The notes below the pieces were generated by a model that did not search any database, was not told the origin of the DNA, and worked only from the letters and a program-made list of their open reading frames with translations. From positions 409,821-473,820 of the forward strand of contig JBNGIQ010009488.1 in NCBI GenBank assembly GCA_049999765.1: a stretch of 64,000 bases of DNA, in the 5' to 3' direction. The position numbers and the translations under genes were made by a program. Source of the stretch: Phaeoceros laevis (lineage: Eukaryota > Anthocerotophyta > Anthocerotopsida > Notothyladales). Below are positions 24,001 through 36,384 of the stretch, piece by piece; the stretch's first letter is position 1, and every line of letters starts with the position of its first letter.

Positions 24001-27000
24001 TTCGTTGCTGCTCCAGCCTCGACTCAAACGCAAATGCAAACTTTGCATAGTCCTCCTTGGCTTTGGCCTCAGACTGTTCTGCAATGAACACGACAAGCCA
24101 GACGTTCCAGTCATCCTCTGCATTGGTTCTTCAGAGGAAAAAGCAAGAGGGAAATCTTGCGCGTAGCATTGCTGCTGTGAGCTTACTCCACTTCCTCCGT
24201 ATGGACTCCTCCAAGGAAGCAACCTGAACTTGTGCACCCTTCTTTTGCTCATCCAGCTGCACTCAAGTAGGTGGGGCACCGTTAGAGCTTGATCATTAGA
24301 ACATACTTTTCTGCAGGACCACCAAGGACTTCTCTAGCATGCCATCTGCAAAAAAGGGTACCCAGGTACAGACCTGCATGAGAAAGGCTCTTTGCACACT
24401 GTTCATGGTCAATTCGTGGTTTGAAATTTGCTGCTTGAGTTTCAGCTCCATTAGTTCCTTGACATGATTAGCTGATTGCTCACTCTGTTGAAAAACAGAT
24501 GAGTAAGTGAAGGTTCCGCCTGGTTCGCTTTGCGAAAGGTGAATATGGAAAGACTTCGGTCACCTGCGCCAGCCTTTCAAGCTGAAGAGCAGAGATCTCC
24601 GCTGTCAGAGAATTGGTCTTTGCAAAGGCATCAGCCTCTTTCCTCCTCATCTCTACCTCCAACTTACTAATTGCATCTTTTGTTGTTCTGATCTGTATAA
24701 ATACCGGAATGGATCCACTTACTCCAAACTTTATCAGTGCAACTAATCACTTCAACACTTATTGCCCACCACAACCCAGCTTAAGAACACGAAGTTGTGG
24801 TGCAGGACTTGGCCAATTTGCATCGTACTTCTTCTTGGAGCCTCCGGTTATCCATCACTGCAACGTTGTGGTCTTTTCGGCTTGTAGCCAAGGATAGCTG
24901 CAGCTCATCAACCTAGCAAGCAATCTGCTAGGTGAGTGGATACACCTGAGACCATAAAGACCAGCAGTAACTGCTGGACTTGGGATTCCTTTCTAGCACG
25001 AAAATGTACCTTCTTCTTAAACTGTTTCAACTCATCCTCATTTAGTGCACAGGCTGTTGTCAAGTTTCCAATCTCCTTTTGCATAGTAAGAGTCTTACTT
25101 TCCTGCAGCACACAAGCAGCAAACCTGACTCAAATTGTGGTTGCGTGTCTTGAACATGTCAAACTTGTTGAATTCTTCATTCTGCATGCCCTGTGGGAAA
25201 ACGAGGTAACATTCACCAGGGCTGAGATAGTTGATGTATAGGCAGCTTTCATTTCCCTGCAAATTAGAAGCACTCATTGGAGTTTGTTGTTTCGATACCC
25301 AATTGAGGTTGTCCTCACATACTATCACAGGTCAGTAGCGTTCCATAAGCCTAATGTTGGCTCACATTGAGAACAAAAGGGGCAACTGAAAAATAAAATA
25401 AAATAACTGTAAAGAAAGCGTACTCCGATTTCTTCTTTTCAGAGTCAAGAGTTGTTGAAACAGTCTGTACATCCTTCAAAGATACGCGCAACTTTTCCAT
25501 CTGGCTACGGCCAGAAACGGAGATAAATCTACGTGGGCAAAGTAAGTTAGCAAAACTGTCAAAGAACAGGCACCTGTACGAAGTCGACCAGTTACCGCGA
25601 TAGAGCTTTCACTCTTCAATGCTGAATAGGAAATTTGCAACGCCTTCTTTCTTTCTCTATCCTGTGGAATTGCGAAACACGACAGACATGATAACTGGCT
25701 AAGGCACTTGATGACTGACTTCACAAAATTCCAAACAACTTCTGCATCCATACCTGGGCCAAGCTTGAACTGGTGGTCTGCAACATAGCATGAGCCTCCC
25801 TCAACTGCTCACGCAGAGCATGTACCTCCTGCCGCAAACTGTCTCGTTCCTCAATCATGCCCTCCAATTCTTTCTTCATGGAGGCTTCCTGAATAGTGTT
25901 CAAACGTTACAGACATAAACTTGTGCTGACTGCTATTGGGACTGAATTGTGTGCAGAATCATACCCTCATCTACATAACTTCGGCTTACTTGCTTCTCGT
26001 GTCTTGAATTAGCCGTAGCATGTTTTTCGCACAACTGCTTGACATATTCTTTGTTCTCCATCTGCCAGAGACATTCTTCAGACCCTTCAACAAAACAAAC
26101 TTCTTCAAGGTAAGTTTGCCATTCTGAATGCCTCAACTAAGCTAGAATGCATGACTACACTGTTAACCCCAATCCCAATCCTTGACAGAGACTCTTAATC
26201 GGTTGAATCTAACCCATCTACCTGCATCTGTGCAATCTCCTCTGCATGCACTGCCTTGAGCACCTGGTGAACCACAGACAAGGACCACAATTCGATTTTC
26301 AGTACCAGCCAACTGACCTAAAATATACTCTCCTTCACTCTGGAGCGAAAACAGTTCACAATCTTTATCGACAAAGGGTACCTCAATTGATTGTAGGATC
26401 TCCTTTCGAGCTTCATCCTGAGACTGCATCTCACGTTGTACCTGCATTTGCAAGGTTGCTTCAGCTTGTCTCTGGCTTTCGGTCCGAATGATTGCAACCT
26501 CCTCTTCCATTTTTTGTCGTTCCGCCTTGATCTGATGAGTCAAGATTCATGACCTGTTCAGCAACCAGAGTTGACATCCAATTCTGAGCGACAGACTTCA
26601 CACAACCACGACATTCAGGGAATACCTCTTGGGCATGAAGCAATTTCATTTCCTGAATATCCTGCTTAGTAAGCACCCAGTTTATCAGCTGCCTTAACCC
26701 TAAGGGGTGCATTAGCCAGTCGATGCGATGCAGTGGAGTGCACAAGGATGAGACAGCAGAAGTACCGTACCTGGAAATGCTGCTTGGCTGACAGGGCACT
26801 TTGCCGAAGCTTCTCAGATTGGTTAGCAAGCTCAGTTCTCAGCTGTAACATCTCCCTGGGAACATAATAGTATGAACATTAAAACTCGAAAAATTGTATC
26901 CCAATAGTAGTGTTCAATGAGAGACTACACCGACGTACCTTTTCAGCGCCTCGTACTGTTGCTCTGCCGCATCACGCAACGAGCGTTCCCTCTCTTTTGC

Positions 27001-27468
27001 GTTCTACAAGGCAAGTTCAAGTCATGTGGAAAGGAGAAATAAGTACCAGCGTCCACAAACCTTGTGCAGCGCAGTACCTTGATAGCCTCCTTTGCCTTCT
27101 TGTCCTGCCTTTTAGTCTCCAACTCATCCTTAAATGTCCTGATACGACTTGCTGTTTCCTTTAAAATCTCCTCTATCTCACCGTCATTCTGCTCAGCAAA
27201 GGCCTGCCCATTGCACGGGTAGAGGATGAGATAATTGTCGCAAGAACACTAGAAGCGATAAGCTGACAATACTGAAAGAACTGAAACGAACCGGGTAAGT
27301 CAAATCGGAGCCCTCAGACGGATAGGAACCAAAATGTTCCATGAGCTTGGTGAGCTGGGCAAGCTTTTGGGACATTCGTTCCTCGAGAGTTGGCCATGAA
27401 GGATTCGCCTCTTTGTCAGCCATGTTGGATCTGTGACTTTGTAACGTGCCTGCAGACAAGATGTCCAA
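21022..27468 (-). CDS. FAM184-like long coiled-coil protein, probable flagellar association
   Basis: A gene of some 20 or more short exons, nearly all encoding Glu/Lys/Gln/Leu-rich coiled coil. The first frame starts at ATG 27468; a second in-frame ATG at 27423 (MADKEANPSWP) is equally possible. Two landmarks match vertebrate FAM184A/B. Near the N-terminus is RMSQKLAQLTKLMEHF, like the MSKKIAQLTKVI segment of FAM184A. Near the C-terminus is NREENYNKVFGNSPTV, like NRETNFNKVFNSSPTV. Intermediate exons show typical segments such as EELEGMIEERDSLRQEVHAL-type heptads (25.8 kb) and RQHEADLAELRRTTRRWHAL (22.3 kb). The stop is TAG at 21022-21024. The molecular function of FAM184 is poorly known. Its head-to-head position with a kinesin-9 gene suggests a ciliary or basal-body role, which is inference. 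Confidence 0.75.
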
Positions 27469-27881
27469 CGACCGGGCATTCTCTACAGGAAAAACTAGGA
27501 CCTGCTGCAGCTTAGGTGCGCAAACAGAACAAGGCTCATTCCTTGACCTGCGAGGCCCCTCACCCTTTGAAGCAGCAACTCTTCAGCGTCAGACGTCGCC
27601 TATTACGCGGTACAGCTCAACCAGAAGATCCACCCCAATCTGAGAATTCAGAACCCGATGCCAAGGGAGACAGAAGAGAGCAGTTGAAATGCAGTTGCCA
27701 TCTTCACGATCGCATGAAATGTGCACTCGTTACCTCCCAGTTACCTCCTCGTGACTTTTCAACACTTTCAGTTGACCTGTTTACTGATTTGTAAGTGTTG
27801 CGTTTTGTTGGACGAGGCCCGGGAGGTCAGGTTTCCCACGAAGAATTTCCAGTGGGAGCGCTGTCCACAAACCGAGTTCCC
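27469..27881. promoter_or_regulatory. Candidate bidirectional promoter between FAM184-like gene and KIF6
   Basis: Only about 410 bp separates the outermost start codons of two divergently transcribed genes. If the downstream ATGs are used, the distance is about 675 bp, including the first KIF6 intron. No TATA box is obvious. Confidence 0.5.
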
Positions 27882-30789
27882 ATGGATTGCTACCAGGCAA
27901 GGTTTAAGGAAGGAGTTGAGTACCTGATTCGAATCTTGCGATCACAAGGTGAGCAATTTCGTGTAGTTTACTTATTGGTCCCTAAGAAATCTGAAAACCA
28001 TGCTGTGGGATCGATTGGAAGCAATATTAATATGTATAAATTCCTACACGTCTGCATATTCTTAGGCAACACAATTTGAAGACCTATTGCAATCCACAAT
28101 GGGAATGGAAATTCAAGAAGGTTTTGAAAGTAATATTGAGATCTTTCTACGAATGCGACCACATAAAGTGGGTGTAGCAACCCATAAAATAAACGAGGAT
28201 CAAAATATCATTCAATGGTCTGTCCCTAGGCAAGCTCAATTAGGGATGATAAACCACCAGCGCGAACACTACAACTTCAATTTTACAGGGATTTTTGATA
28301 TGGATGCAAAGCAAGATATTGTATTTGAAGCTATTGGAAGAAAAGTTGTGTTGGGGGCTTTGGATGGATATAATGGTACTATTTTTGCTTATGGCCAAAC
28401 TGGGTCCGGTAAAACATACACAATAACAGGTGGAGCTGAAAAATATGTTGAAAGAGGTATTATTCCTCGCGCCATCTCACTAATATTTAGCGATCTCACA
28501 AAGAGGAAGGACTACACATATATATTGCATTTTTCTTATGTTGAGATTTACAACGAAAACGGTTATGATCTTCTAGATCCTGACCATGAAACTAAAGCTC
28601 TGGAAGATCTTCCTAAAGTCACTATGATGGAAGATGACGAAAATCACATTCATCTGCGAAATCTTTCTATGCATTTGGCTATGAATGAGGAAGAAGCTCT
28701 GAATCTTTTGTTTATAGGCGACACAAATCGGATGATTTGTGCCACACCCATGAACATGGCAAGTAGTCGGTCTCATTGTATTTTCAGTATAACCATTGAA
28801 GCTCGAAAAGCTGGAGAAGACACTGTGCGAAGGTCCAAATTGCATTTGGTGGACCTTGCTGGTTCAGAGAGAGTCAGTAAAACCAAAGTTGACGGACATA
28901 TACTTAGAGAGGCCAAGTATATTAATTTGTCTCTCCATTTCCTGGAACAAGTCATAATTGCTCTTCAAGAAAGAAGTCAAGGTAAACCTAGGGATCATAT
29001 TCCATACAGGAATTCCATGATGACATCAATGTTAAGAGACTCATTGGGTGGAAATTGTAGAACTGTAATGATTGCTACTGTTAGTACTGCCCAAGAGCAG
29101 TTGGAAGAAACCATTTCAACTTGTCGTTTTGCGCAACGTGTGGCTATGGTGTCAAACAAAGTTGAAATAAATGAAGAAATTGATCCAAACATGTTGATCA
29201 AGCGGTTGAAGCAAGAAATCTTGGATCTAAAGGATGAAATTGAACTCTTGAAAGGAGCAAATGGAGGTGACAATTTACAGTGCCCTAAAACTAGTAGTGA
29301 TATTGAAGCCATCCGGAATCAAATTATGACTTATGTCCATGATGACTCTCCAAATGCACAATTAAAGTGCGAACTAAATATGTTTTATATTAAGAATGCA
29401 TTTCATCTTTTTAAGCTTCTAGTGCGGCAACTAGAAATGTCACAACACCTTTCTAGCGGTGGACTACCATCTGACCCACATGCACATGATGCGAACTTAG
29501 AAACTAAATCATCATTGTGCAAGCAAGTTCAGGATTTGAAATTTGAGCTACAACAAAGAGATAACGAAATTAACATACTTGTTTCTTTTATAAGAAAACA
29601 TGAGAATAAGATAATGTGCAAGCCAACAGAATCGAGATGTGTGGAAAAAGGAAATGAAATCGTAGTAAATCCTTGTGGTCAATCCTTAAGTGCACCTAGC
29701 ACTAGAGCAAATAGTAGTGAAAAACAAAGAAGTAGGATAAATGGGCAGCAGGAAGCCGAAACATTTCATCTTGAGCCATTTTCTACTTGCGCGCAGTTTG
29801 ATAGTTGTGTTTCTAACAAGCTCATTCTTAGTAGAAATCAATGCTTTGAGGTTTTTTGCTCAAACTATCCAGCCATGCAATCAATTACTGAAAACAAGTG
29901 TCTTCTAAAGTCAAATTATAGTGAGGCAAAAAAACTTGGAGACCTAGTTAATAAAGCAAGAGAAAGAATTAGTGAGCTAAAAAAAAAGATTGAAAAGCAG
30001 AGAGTTGATAGGGCAATGCAAAACTTACTGAAGGGCAAACTTGAGGATACAATAGAAAATTTGGACGAGGAAGATGAGTATTTGATTCGATTGATCGATG
30101 CTGAAAAAATGAAATACAAGGAAGGATTTGTTAAGCTGAGGGATCTTAAGAAAGAAATTGAGCATTTACATACATTGTTAGAACGATCTAGAGTCAAACT
30201 TCATGATGATTTTGAGACATGGCTGAGCTTCTTGCAAACTCCCTTAGGCACTCCAAATGGCACTCCACATGGCCAGAGTGAACTTTTGCCTGCTCCATGT
30301 TATATCGAAAATGGTAATCTGCAGCCGCTATCTACTTCCTCTAGTTCCTCCGAATTATCAGATGCATCCATGTTATTGCTATTCCAACCAAACAAAGCAC
30401 TCATGAACAATCTTGACCAGCCTCCAAAGTATGTAGAAGCTGATTGTGTAAACAAATCAATAGTTGAATTCCCATCCACAATAAAGCATGGAGAAACCAA
30501 GCGCAAACCATCTACTTGTCAAGTAGAACATATGCTACAGGAGTTGGACTTCCCGTCCTCAGCACCTAGAAAAAGGATGAGTCAGCATGGACAAGAAGCA
30601 AGAAAACAATGGAGGGATATCCCTTCCACCAAGAACAATAACAACTTGGTGGAAACAGGAAACCATAGCGAAAGAAAAGTTCGGCTAACAGGAAATGCGG
30701 AGGCCGATGCAGATATTTTGGCGTTTTACCAAGCCAGATCGGATTTTCTAAGGCGCAGCCATGTTGACATGCAATGTGCAGATGGCTAG
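27882..30789 (+). CDS. KIF6: KIF6-type kinesin (kinesin-9 family)
   Basis: A single exon of 2.7 kb (28082-30789) encodes almost the whole protein. A short 5' exon (27882-27948, MDCYQARFKEGVEYLIRIL) joins it in frame through a GTGAGC...AAG intron; this exon is tentative, and translation could instead start at ATG 28099. The motor domain has the P-loop GQTGSGKT (28393-28416), switch I SSRSH, switch II DLAGSERV and the KIF6-specific string LEDLPKVTMMEDDENHIHLR. The neck (KRLKQEILDLKDEIELL) is followed by family landmarks of human KIF6: QQRDNEINILV, FSEAK-like YSEAKKLGDLVNKARERI, and a C-terminal ADADILAFYQARSDFL close to human DSDIIAFIKARQSIL. This makes a full-length orthologue of about 900 residues. 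Kinesin-9 motors act in motile cilia and flagella. The exon is clearly more AT-rich than its neighbours. Confidence 0.92.
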
Positions 30790-31612
30790 TTTCAAAATAA
30801 GCTACCAAAGTCGCATGAGCCGTAGTTTCGATAGTGAAGGAACCTCCATATTTCACAGGGGCTACTTGCAACCTGTGCTCCGAGTCCGCAACCCGCACTC
30901 CGAGTCCGCAACCCGCATTGCGTGGAGAATGTGAGGAAGGGTTATTTATAGACCTGTCCACGTCGTGAAGGGGTAATGTCACTGGCACGGAACCGGATAT
31001 GTGAAAGGCAGTGGTACCGGTGGTCGGCTCCTGGGTGCATCCCCATTTTCAGAACTACAATCGGGGCTGACTTCCACCAGGTCATGCCGAGGAGTCTGGG
31101 AACGTTGCATCTTTGTTCTCGGAGAAGGACATCAACCACCAACCTGACGGAAGCAATGGCGGTCCCCAAGGAAGCTTTGAGGAGCAGCCATCTCCAGGTA
31201 CCTAAGGTTGGCTCAGCATACGCTAGGCCCTTCGAGACAGAGAGACTAAGCATTCCGGTGATTCTTCAACTCCAAACTTCCGCTTGTCGTTTGTTGTCAG
31301 TCGACCCGAATGCTTCGAGGTCGTCACTGACAAGTGATTTTCCGAGTCTGCCTCTTCGCTTCATCTCCCTCCACTGTTGTATACATGTGCTTGCGTGAGC
31401 AGGTGATCTACGAATCTACACCTGGAACGTGCTATCGTAGGCGTTTGATGCTATCGTAGGCGTTTTATCAGCACGGTACTGCTCTATCTTTTCGCGGTCG
31501 TCCGTCGTGGTCAGACATCAAGCTAGCAGGGCCTTTCAGTTTGATAAAGCAAGCTCGGGAGATCTTTGGAGACTCGGGAGCCGAGCAACCCTAGTACCTC
31601 GGTGTCTTTACC
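30790..31612. other. Intergenic region with two short tandem duplications
   Basis: Spacer between KIF6 and the GH28-like gene. It holds two 2-copy duplications: 30878-30917 (20-bp unit, CTCCGAGTCCGCAACCCGCA) and 31431-31468 (19-bp unit, GCTATCGTAGGCGTTTGAT with one mismatch). The GH28 promoter should lie in its distal part. Confidence 0.6.
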
Positions 31613-33377
31613 ATGCCTTCTTGTCGACTTACTTGTTTGTTACTAGCAGGTGTTTGGTTATGTATCCACCTATCCGCAGCTGAGCTTGTAGATCTGGAAA
31701 TTCCTCTCAGCTACTCTCCAGGTTCTCGGGATGGCAACGAAGAGACAACAATTTTTCGCGGGTCCCCTGTACAGAATAGCTCCAGTTCCTGCAGGATGCT
31801 GGCTTTTGCAGGGAACGGGCAGAGACTAGTGTGCGCTGTATCCGACTTTGGAGCCACTGGAAACGGTGAAGTGTATGATACCACGTCCATACAGTCCTCC
31901 ATTGATGCCTGTTCAAGCGGAGGTGGTGGGATTGTCCTGTTTTCTCCTGGGCTCTATCTCACAGGTACTGTATACTTGAGGTCTCACGTGACCTTGTACA
32001 TAAGCAGGGGAGCAACGATTCTAGGGGGCCCGAATTTAGAAGACTACCCCCGAGATCAGTCACACTGGTACCTCATCTTGGCGGAGAATGTAGAGGATGT
32101 TGGCATCACAGGAGGGGGCGTTGTAGATGGGCAAGGGCTAAGGTTTGTCACTGAGTTCAAGGAGGAGAAGAACATCATGGTTAGCTGGAATGAGACAGGC
32201 ACATGCCTTGGCGATGAGTGCAGGCCCCGTTTGGTAGGATTTATAAACTGCAAGAATGTGCACATTTGGCAGGTCCATTTCCGGGAGCCAGCTTATTGGT
32301 GGTAAGTTGGCTTTAGGGCAGCTTGAAGTTCTGCTTTAGCCAGGAGTGATGTCCTGACCAGGTCCTTGTAACATGACTGCGCAGTTTACACATCGTGGCT
32401 TCCGATGGTGTCTTGATAGAGGAAGTTGATATGAATGGTGATTTCAACTGCCCGAACAACGATGGTATTGACATCGATGGCTCAAACAACACTCTGATCA
32501 GGCGGGTGCGCATTGACACTGGAGATGATGCAATCTGTCCCAAGTCGGATGCTGGTCCTTTGCACAACCTTACAGTGACAGATTGCTGGATAAGGACGAA
32601 GTCAAGTGCAGTGAAATTGGGCAGCGGAAGTGAGCACGATTTTGTGAATTTGCACTTCGAGCGGATCACCATTGTGGATTCTCATCGGGGGCTTGCAATA
32701 CAGCTGCGTGATTCAGGTACTTCAAGCCAGCCTTCCTCTGACCACAGGCAGTCATCTTCTCACAGCCTTCACCGGCTTTGCAACAGTCTGACCAACCGCA
32801 GAGCATTGCCCGCTATTCCGTTTCAGGGTCTGTGCGCAATGTCACATTCTCGAAGATACAGATGAGCACCCGCTATTATGATCCATCTTGGTGGGGGCGA
32901 GCGGAGCCGATCTACGTGACAGCCTGCCCCCGGAATGCGTTTACTAGAGTGGGATCAGTGAGTGGAGTTCGGTTCCTGGACATAAGCGCTGTGTCGGAAA
33001 ACGGGATTTTCCTGGCGGGGTGTGCCGAGAGCAAGCTTCAGAGGCTGGAATTTGTGCGCGTTTCTGTGAATCTGCAGAGGTCATCGGGCTACGTTGGAGG
33101 GCGTCACGACTACAGGCCTGGTTGCCAGGGCATGGTGGACTTCAATGGCACCTCCGGCATCTTCATGGAGCATGTGGGGGACGCAACACTGAAACAAGTG
33201 AGTCTGAGGTGGAGGTCTAGTGAGGCCCCAGGCTGGGGCAGTCCCTTGCAGTTCAATCCATCAACCGTGGGAAACCTGAGAATGCGTGGCTTCCGGTCGG
33301 ATTTCTTGAATAATGTCGCTCCAAGGCTCAAGCTCAAATACGGTAACACAATTAGTGCTGATGAATGGTTCGACTAA
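31613..33377 (+). CDS. Secreted GH28-like parallel beta-helix protein with atypical active site
   Basis: Three exons with clean borders: 31613-32301, 32385-32716 and 32827-33377. The N-terminus (MPSCRLTCLLLAGVWLCIHL, then SAAEL) is a good secretion signal. GH28 features follow: DFGATGNGEVYDTTSIQ at the start of the helix, GGGGIVLFSPGLYLTGT, then NNDGIDIDGS and TGDDAICPKS, which hold the catalytic aspartates of the NTD and GDD motifs. Where plant polygalacturonases have a GHG histidine the protein reads SSAVKLGSGS, and the RIK motif is replaced by LAIQLRDSG. This arrangement and the downstream block YYDPSWWGRAEPIYVTACPR resemble bacterial GH28-type proteins as I remember them. Substrate is unknown; a cell-wall pectic polymer is likely. 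Several N-glycosylation sequons support secretion. It runs just upstream of the broken PTC52 copy. Confidence 0.8.
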
Positions 33378-33412
33378 TATGCATGAAGCCTGGAGGCTTG
33401 AACTAGGCATAC

Positions 33413-35799
33413 GTGTCAGAGAGCGTGTCCCGGGTCCTGGGCCATCTTTGTACTGAACCCCGATGGTGGCCATCTTGTCCTTGTCCGGAGCACAGGCTTG
33501 TAGCCATGCTTGGTACGGGGTGTGGTGCCGCTGGCTGTAACTTCACCCCTGCCACTTCACGACCCTCTGCTGGGACTTCCGAGAAATGCGGTGCTACTGG
33601 TACGAGCAGGCATCTCCACGCGTCAAGATCGGGACCGTTGCATTCTGCCGATAATAAACTGCTGGGGGTGAGGCTGGAATGCACTCTCCGCCGGCAGCTC
33701 GAGGTCTCGGCAAAGGGGTCTCACCTGGTGTCCGCCAAAGTATCTCCAGGAAAGGATACCGGCTTGGCTGACGAGCAGGCGTTTCCCAGCTGGAGCGCAG
33801 AAGAGCTGCGGGAAGGCAAGTTTGACTGAAACTCGCAGTGGTATCCCGTGTCCGTGGCAGCGCACTTGGACAAGCGACTGCCTCATCCAGCTACTGTCCT
33901 CAGTCGCGATTTCGTGGTGTGCTGGGATCCCAATGGAGGTAGCTGGCAAATTTTCGAGGACAGGTGCCCCCATCGCATTGCGGAGGGCAGAATTGGGGAG
34001 GATGGGCATTTACACTGCTCTTACCATATGCATTGTTGGGCCTTTGCACCTTCCACCGGGCCTGCTCTTTGATTCCACAGGCTCCGCCAGACCGCCTCAC
34101 GGTGAGAACTTAACACCTTGTGTGGGCCTCCTCTCTGTGCTGTTTCGTGACTCTCGTTTGGAATGCATATGGTAAGCAGGCGAAGAACTCCAAGAGAGCA
34201 TGCGTAACTGTGTACCCAAGCACTTTGCACCAAGGTTTGTTGTGGCTTTGGGCTGACTCTTCGGAGGGTGCCCAGGAGCGGGCGGAAGCCACTTCTCCTC
34301 CTCTCGTTCCAGAACTTTCAGATCCTAATTTTGTCTTCGAGTTTCTTACGGCGGACCTGCAGTATGGGTAATCCTCATCGATGTTCCTTTCCTGTGCTTT
34401 TGGATTGTGATGCCTCAGATGGGCTTACGGTTTGCACGCTGCCAATGCAGGTACAAGACGTTGACAGAGAACCTTTTGGATCCATCTCATGTGCCTTTTG
34501 CTCACCACAGAATCCAGGTATTGTCACCTATGTCTTGTACCACCCTCTCTAGCTGTGGGGAGTGCTGTTACTAGTCCCTGTGTTATTTGTACTGGGCAAC
34601 ATTTGTACTGGGCAGCTAGGGCAATAGGAATATACGTCAGCCGCTCTTTGAGTTCGTATTGCAAGGAGGAATCAGCAAGTCGGGTTTTGTCGGGGAGCTC
34701 CCACAAGGTCCTTTACGGTGGCAGTCTCCATGCCTTATAACACAAAGTCCCAACCTCCCCATTCCCCAACCACGCCCTTCCAGGTTCACGGTTTAACACA
34801 TTTGTCCACCTCCTGATCAGTCATGATGTGAGAGCTCTTGTGATGGTGTAATGCAGCAAGAGTCTCTTCGTCAACACCCGTCCTGATGTATGTATTTCAG
34901 GCTCGGAGAGCTGAAGAAACTCCTTTTTGGAGAAAGTGCAACGGCTGAGACTCAAGTAATCAAATCAAGAAGGCTGAAGATAGCACTCTACTGCGTTCCA
35001 GTGGCTCCTGGCAGGAGCAGGGTATTTGCTGCATTTCCTCGGAATTTTGCGAAGACTTTCCACTACTTGACCCCAACATGGATTGAGCACCAAACGAGAA
35101 TGCTTGTCTTCATCTCAGATCTCTACCACGTCATGGTCAGTCCTCTACTGCCACAGTGTGACAGCAGCGCTGTTTGCGGCCATAGTCCTGCACTCCTGCG
35201 ACCTTGTTTAACTTGAGAGCCCTGTGCAGGAACGCAAGATTGAGCAGCTAGAGGGAACACAGGCTGGCCCAAAGCTGCTTATGTGCCCACAACAGCAGAT
35301 CGCTGTGCGGTGGCGTTTAGAGTGTGGCTGGAGAGATTTAGTGGCAGGACCGTGGATTGCGGGGGTGCAGATGGGTCGCTGCCTCCGACTCCGTCCAGGA
35401 GGGAGCTTCTTGACAGGTACAGCTTCCCGGGATCTTGTGCAGGATCAGCATTGCGTGCCTCTTCGCTGCTGGTCCCTCTTATCGACGTCCACGCATCTCC
35501 ATTCATTGCGCAGGTACTCCACGCATGTCGAGAAGTGCCCTTCGTGTAGTGGGGCACTGGCTGCGTTCAAGGTAGCGGAGACTGGGCTGCTGGGCCTGTC
35601 TTTTGCTTTGGTAGCACTTCTTGCTGCTTCAGGGGCGAGCCCAGAATTGTCTGGAGTGAGGAGCTTCACCGTATTCCTGGCCGTGACAGCTGTGGCTAGT
35701 TTCGCCCTCTCCAAGGTCATGACTTGGTACATCCATCGGGCCTTTTATTTCAGCGACTATATCCACGGGCTCGTCAAGTGGGTGTGTGCCAAGTGGTAG
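33413..35799 (+). pseudogene. PTC52-like Rieske oxygenase, broken copy (A)
   Basis: Matches the intact copy at 36.4-39.1 kb exon by exon, but with several lesions. An in-frame TGA at 33827-33829 stands where the intact copy has Trp (GKFD-W-TSQWYP). Three residues are lost between the Rieske CPH and CSYH pairs, and two residues are inserted straight after CSYH. A 1-base deletion near 34.06 kb shifts the frame. Further frame breaks occur around 34.65-34.75 kb and 35.25 kb. The exon with the mononuclear iron site is still readable (LTENLLDPSHVPFAHHRIQ), as are the later YCVPVAPGRSR block and the C-terminal exon (STHVEKCPSCSGALAAFKV plus two membrane helices). Preserved 3' exons mean decay is fairly recent. 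A truncated transcript cannot be excluded. Confidence 0.85.
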
Positions 35800-36384
35800 C
35801 TCGGAAGGCAGGCTTAGCCTACAGTATGAAGTCAGTGTAGGCGATGAGCAGACAAAGCCAAAAAGTCCGTTGTCAGGTAAGGCGCTTGTTCTGCTTCGAC
35901 GTTTTCCAGCAAGCACAAAGTCTTGTACAGTACCCAGCATCCACTTGTTGAGGGATACGAATGGCACTTGCCTGCTGTTTGATCTTTCTTGGCAAGGACC
36001 CAGGATCCTCTTTGAATAGGCAGTGCTGATGGGGAAACCAAGACTCTGCCTACTGTCGTTCAAATCAAAGCCAAGGGTCTCAGAACTTGCATTCTGGTGT
36101 TCGGATTTGTACCTTCCCTGTACGCAAAACCGCCATATGGAGGAAACTGTAAAAATGTATCACCAAGAAGCTATGGTGTGGGCCCCAAAGGCGTGTCCCA
36201 TTGACATTTGTGGAATAGAAGTCGGCAAGGCTGCCTTTAGTCTAGAGTATCTTTGGCAACCTCTCTTCATTTGAATGCAGCAGCAGCTTCTGCCCACAAA
36301 TTTCAGGTGCCTATCCAAGTGTTCTCTTTCTTTCTTCCTTGAGCAGCTAGTTTAGTCTACGACTGGTCGACTGTACTGCAGCCA
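35800..36384. other. Spacer between PTC52-like copies A and B
   Basis: About 585 bp that should contain the promoter and 5' UTR of copy B. No repeat or RNA gene was recognised. Confidence 0.4.

Noticed and set aside
33827-33829. TGA in PTC52-like copy A as a possible selenocysteine codon
   Set aside because: The intact copy has Trp here and copy A has other frame-breaking lesions, so a nonsense mutation is the simple explanation.
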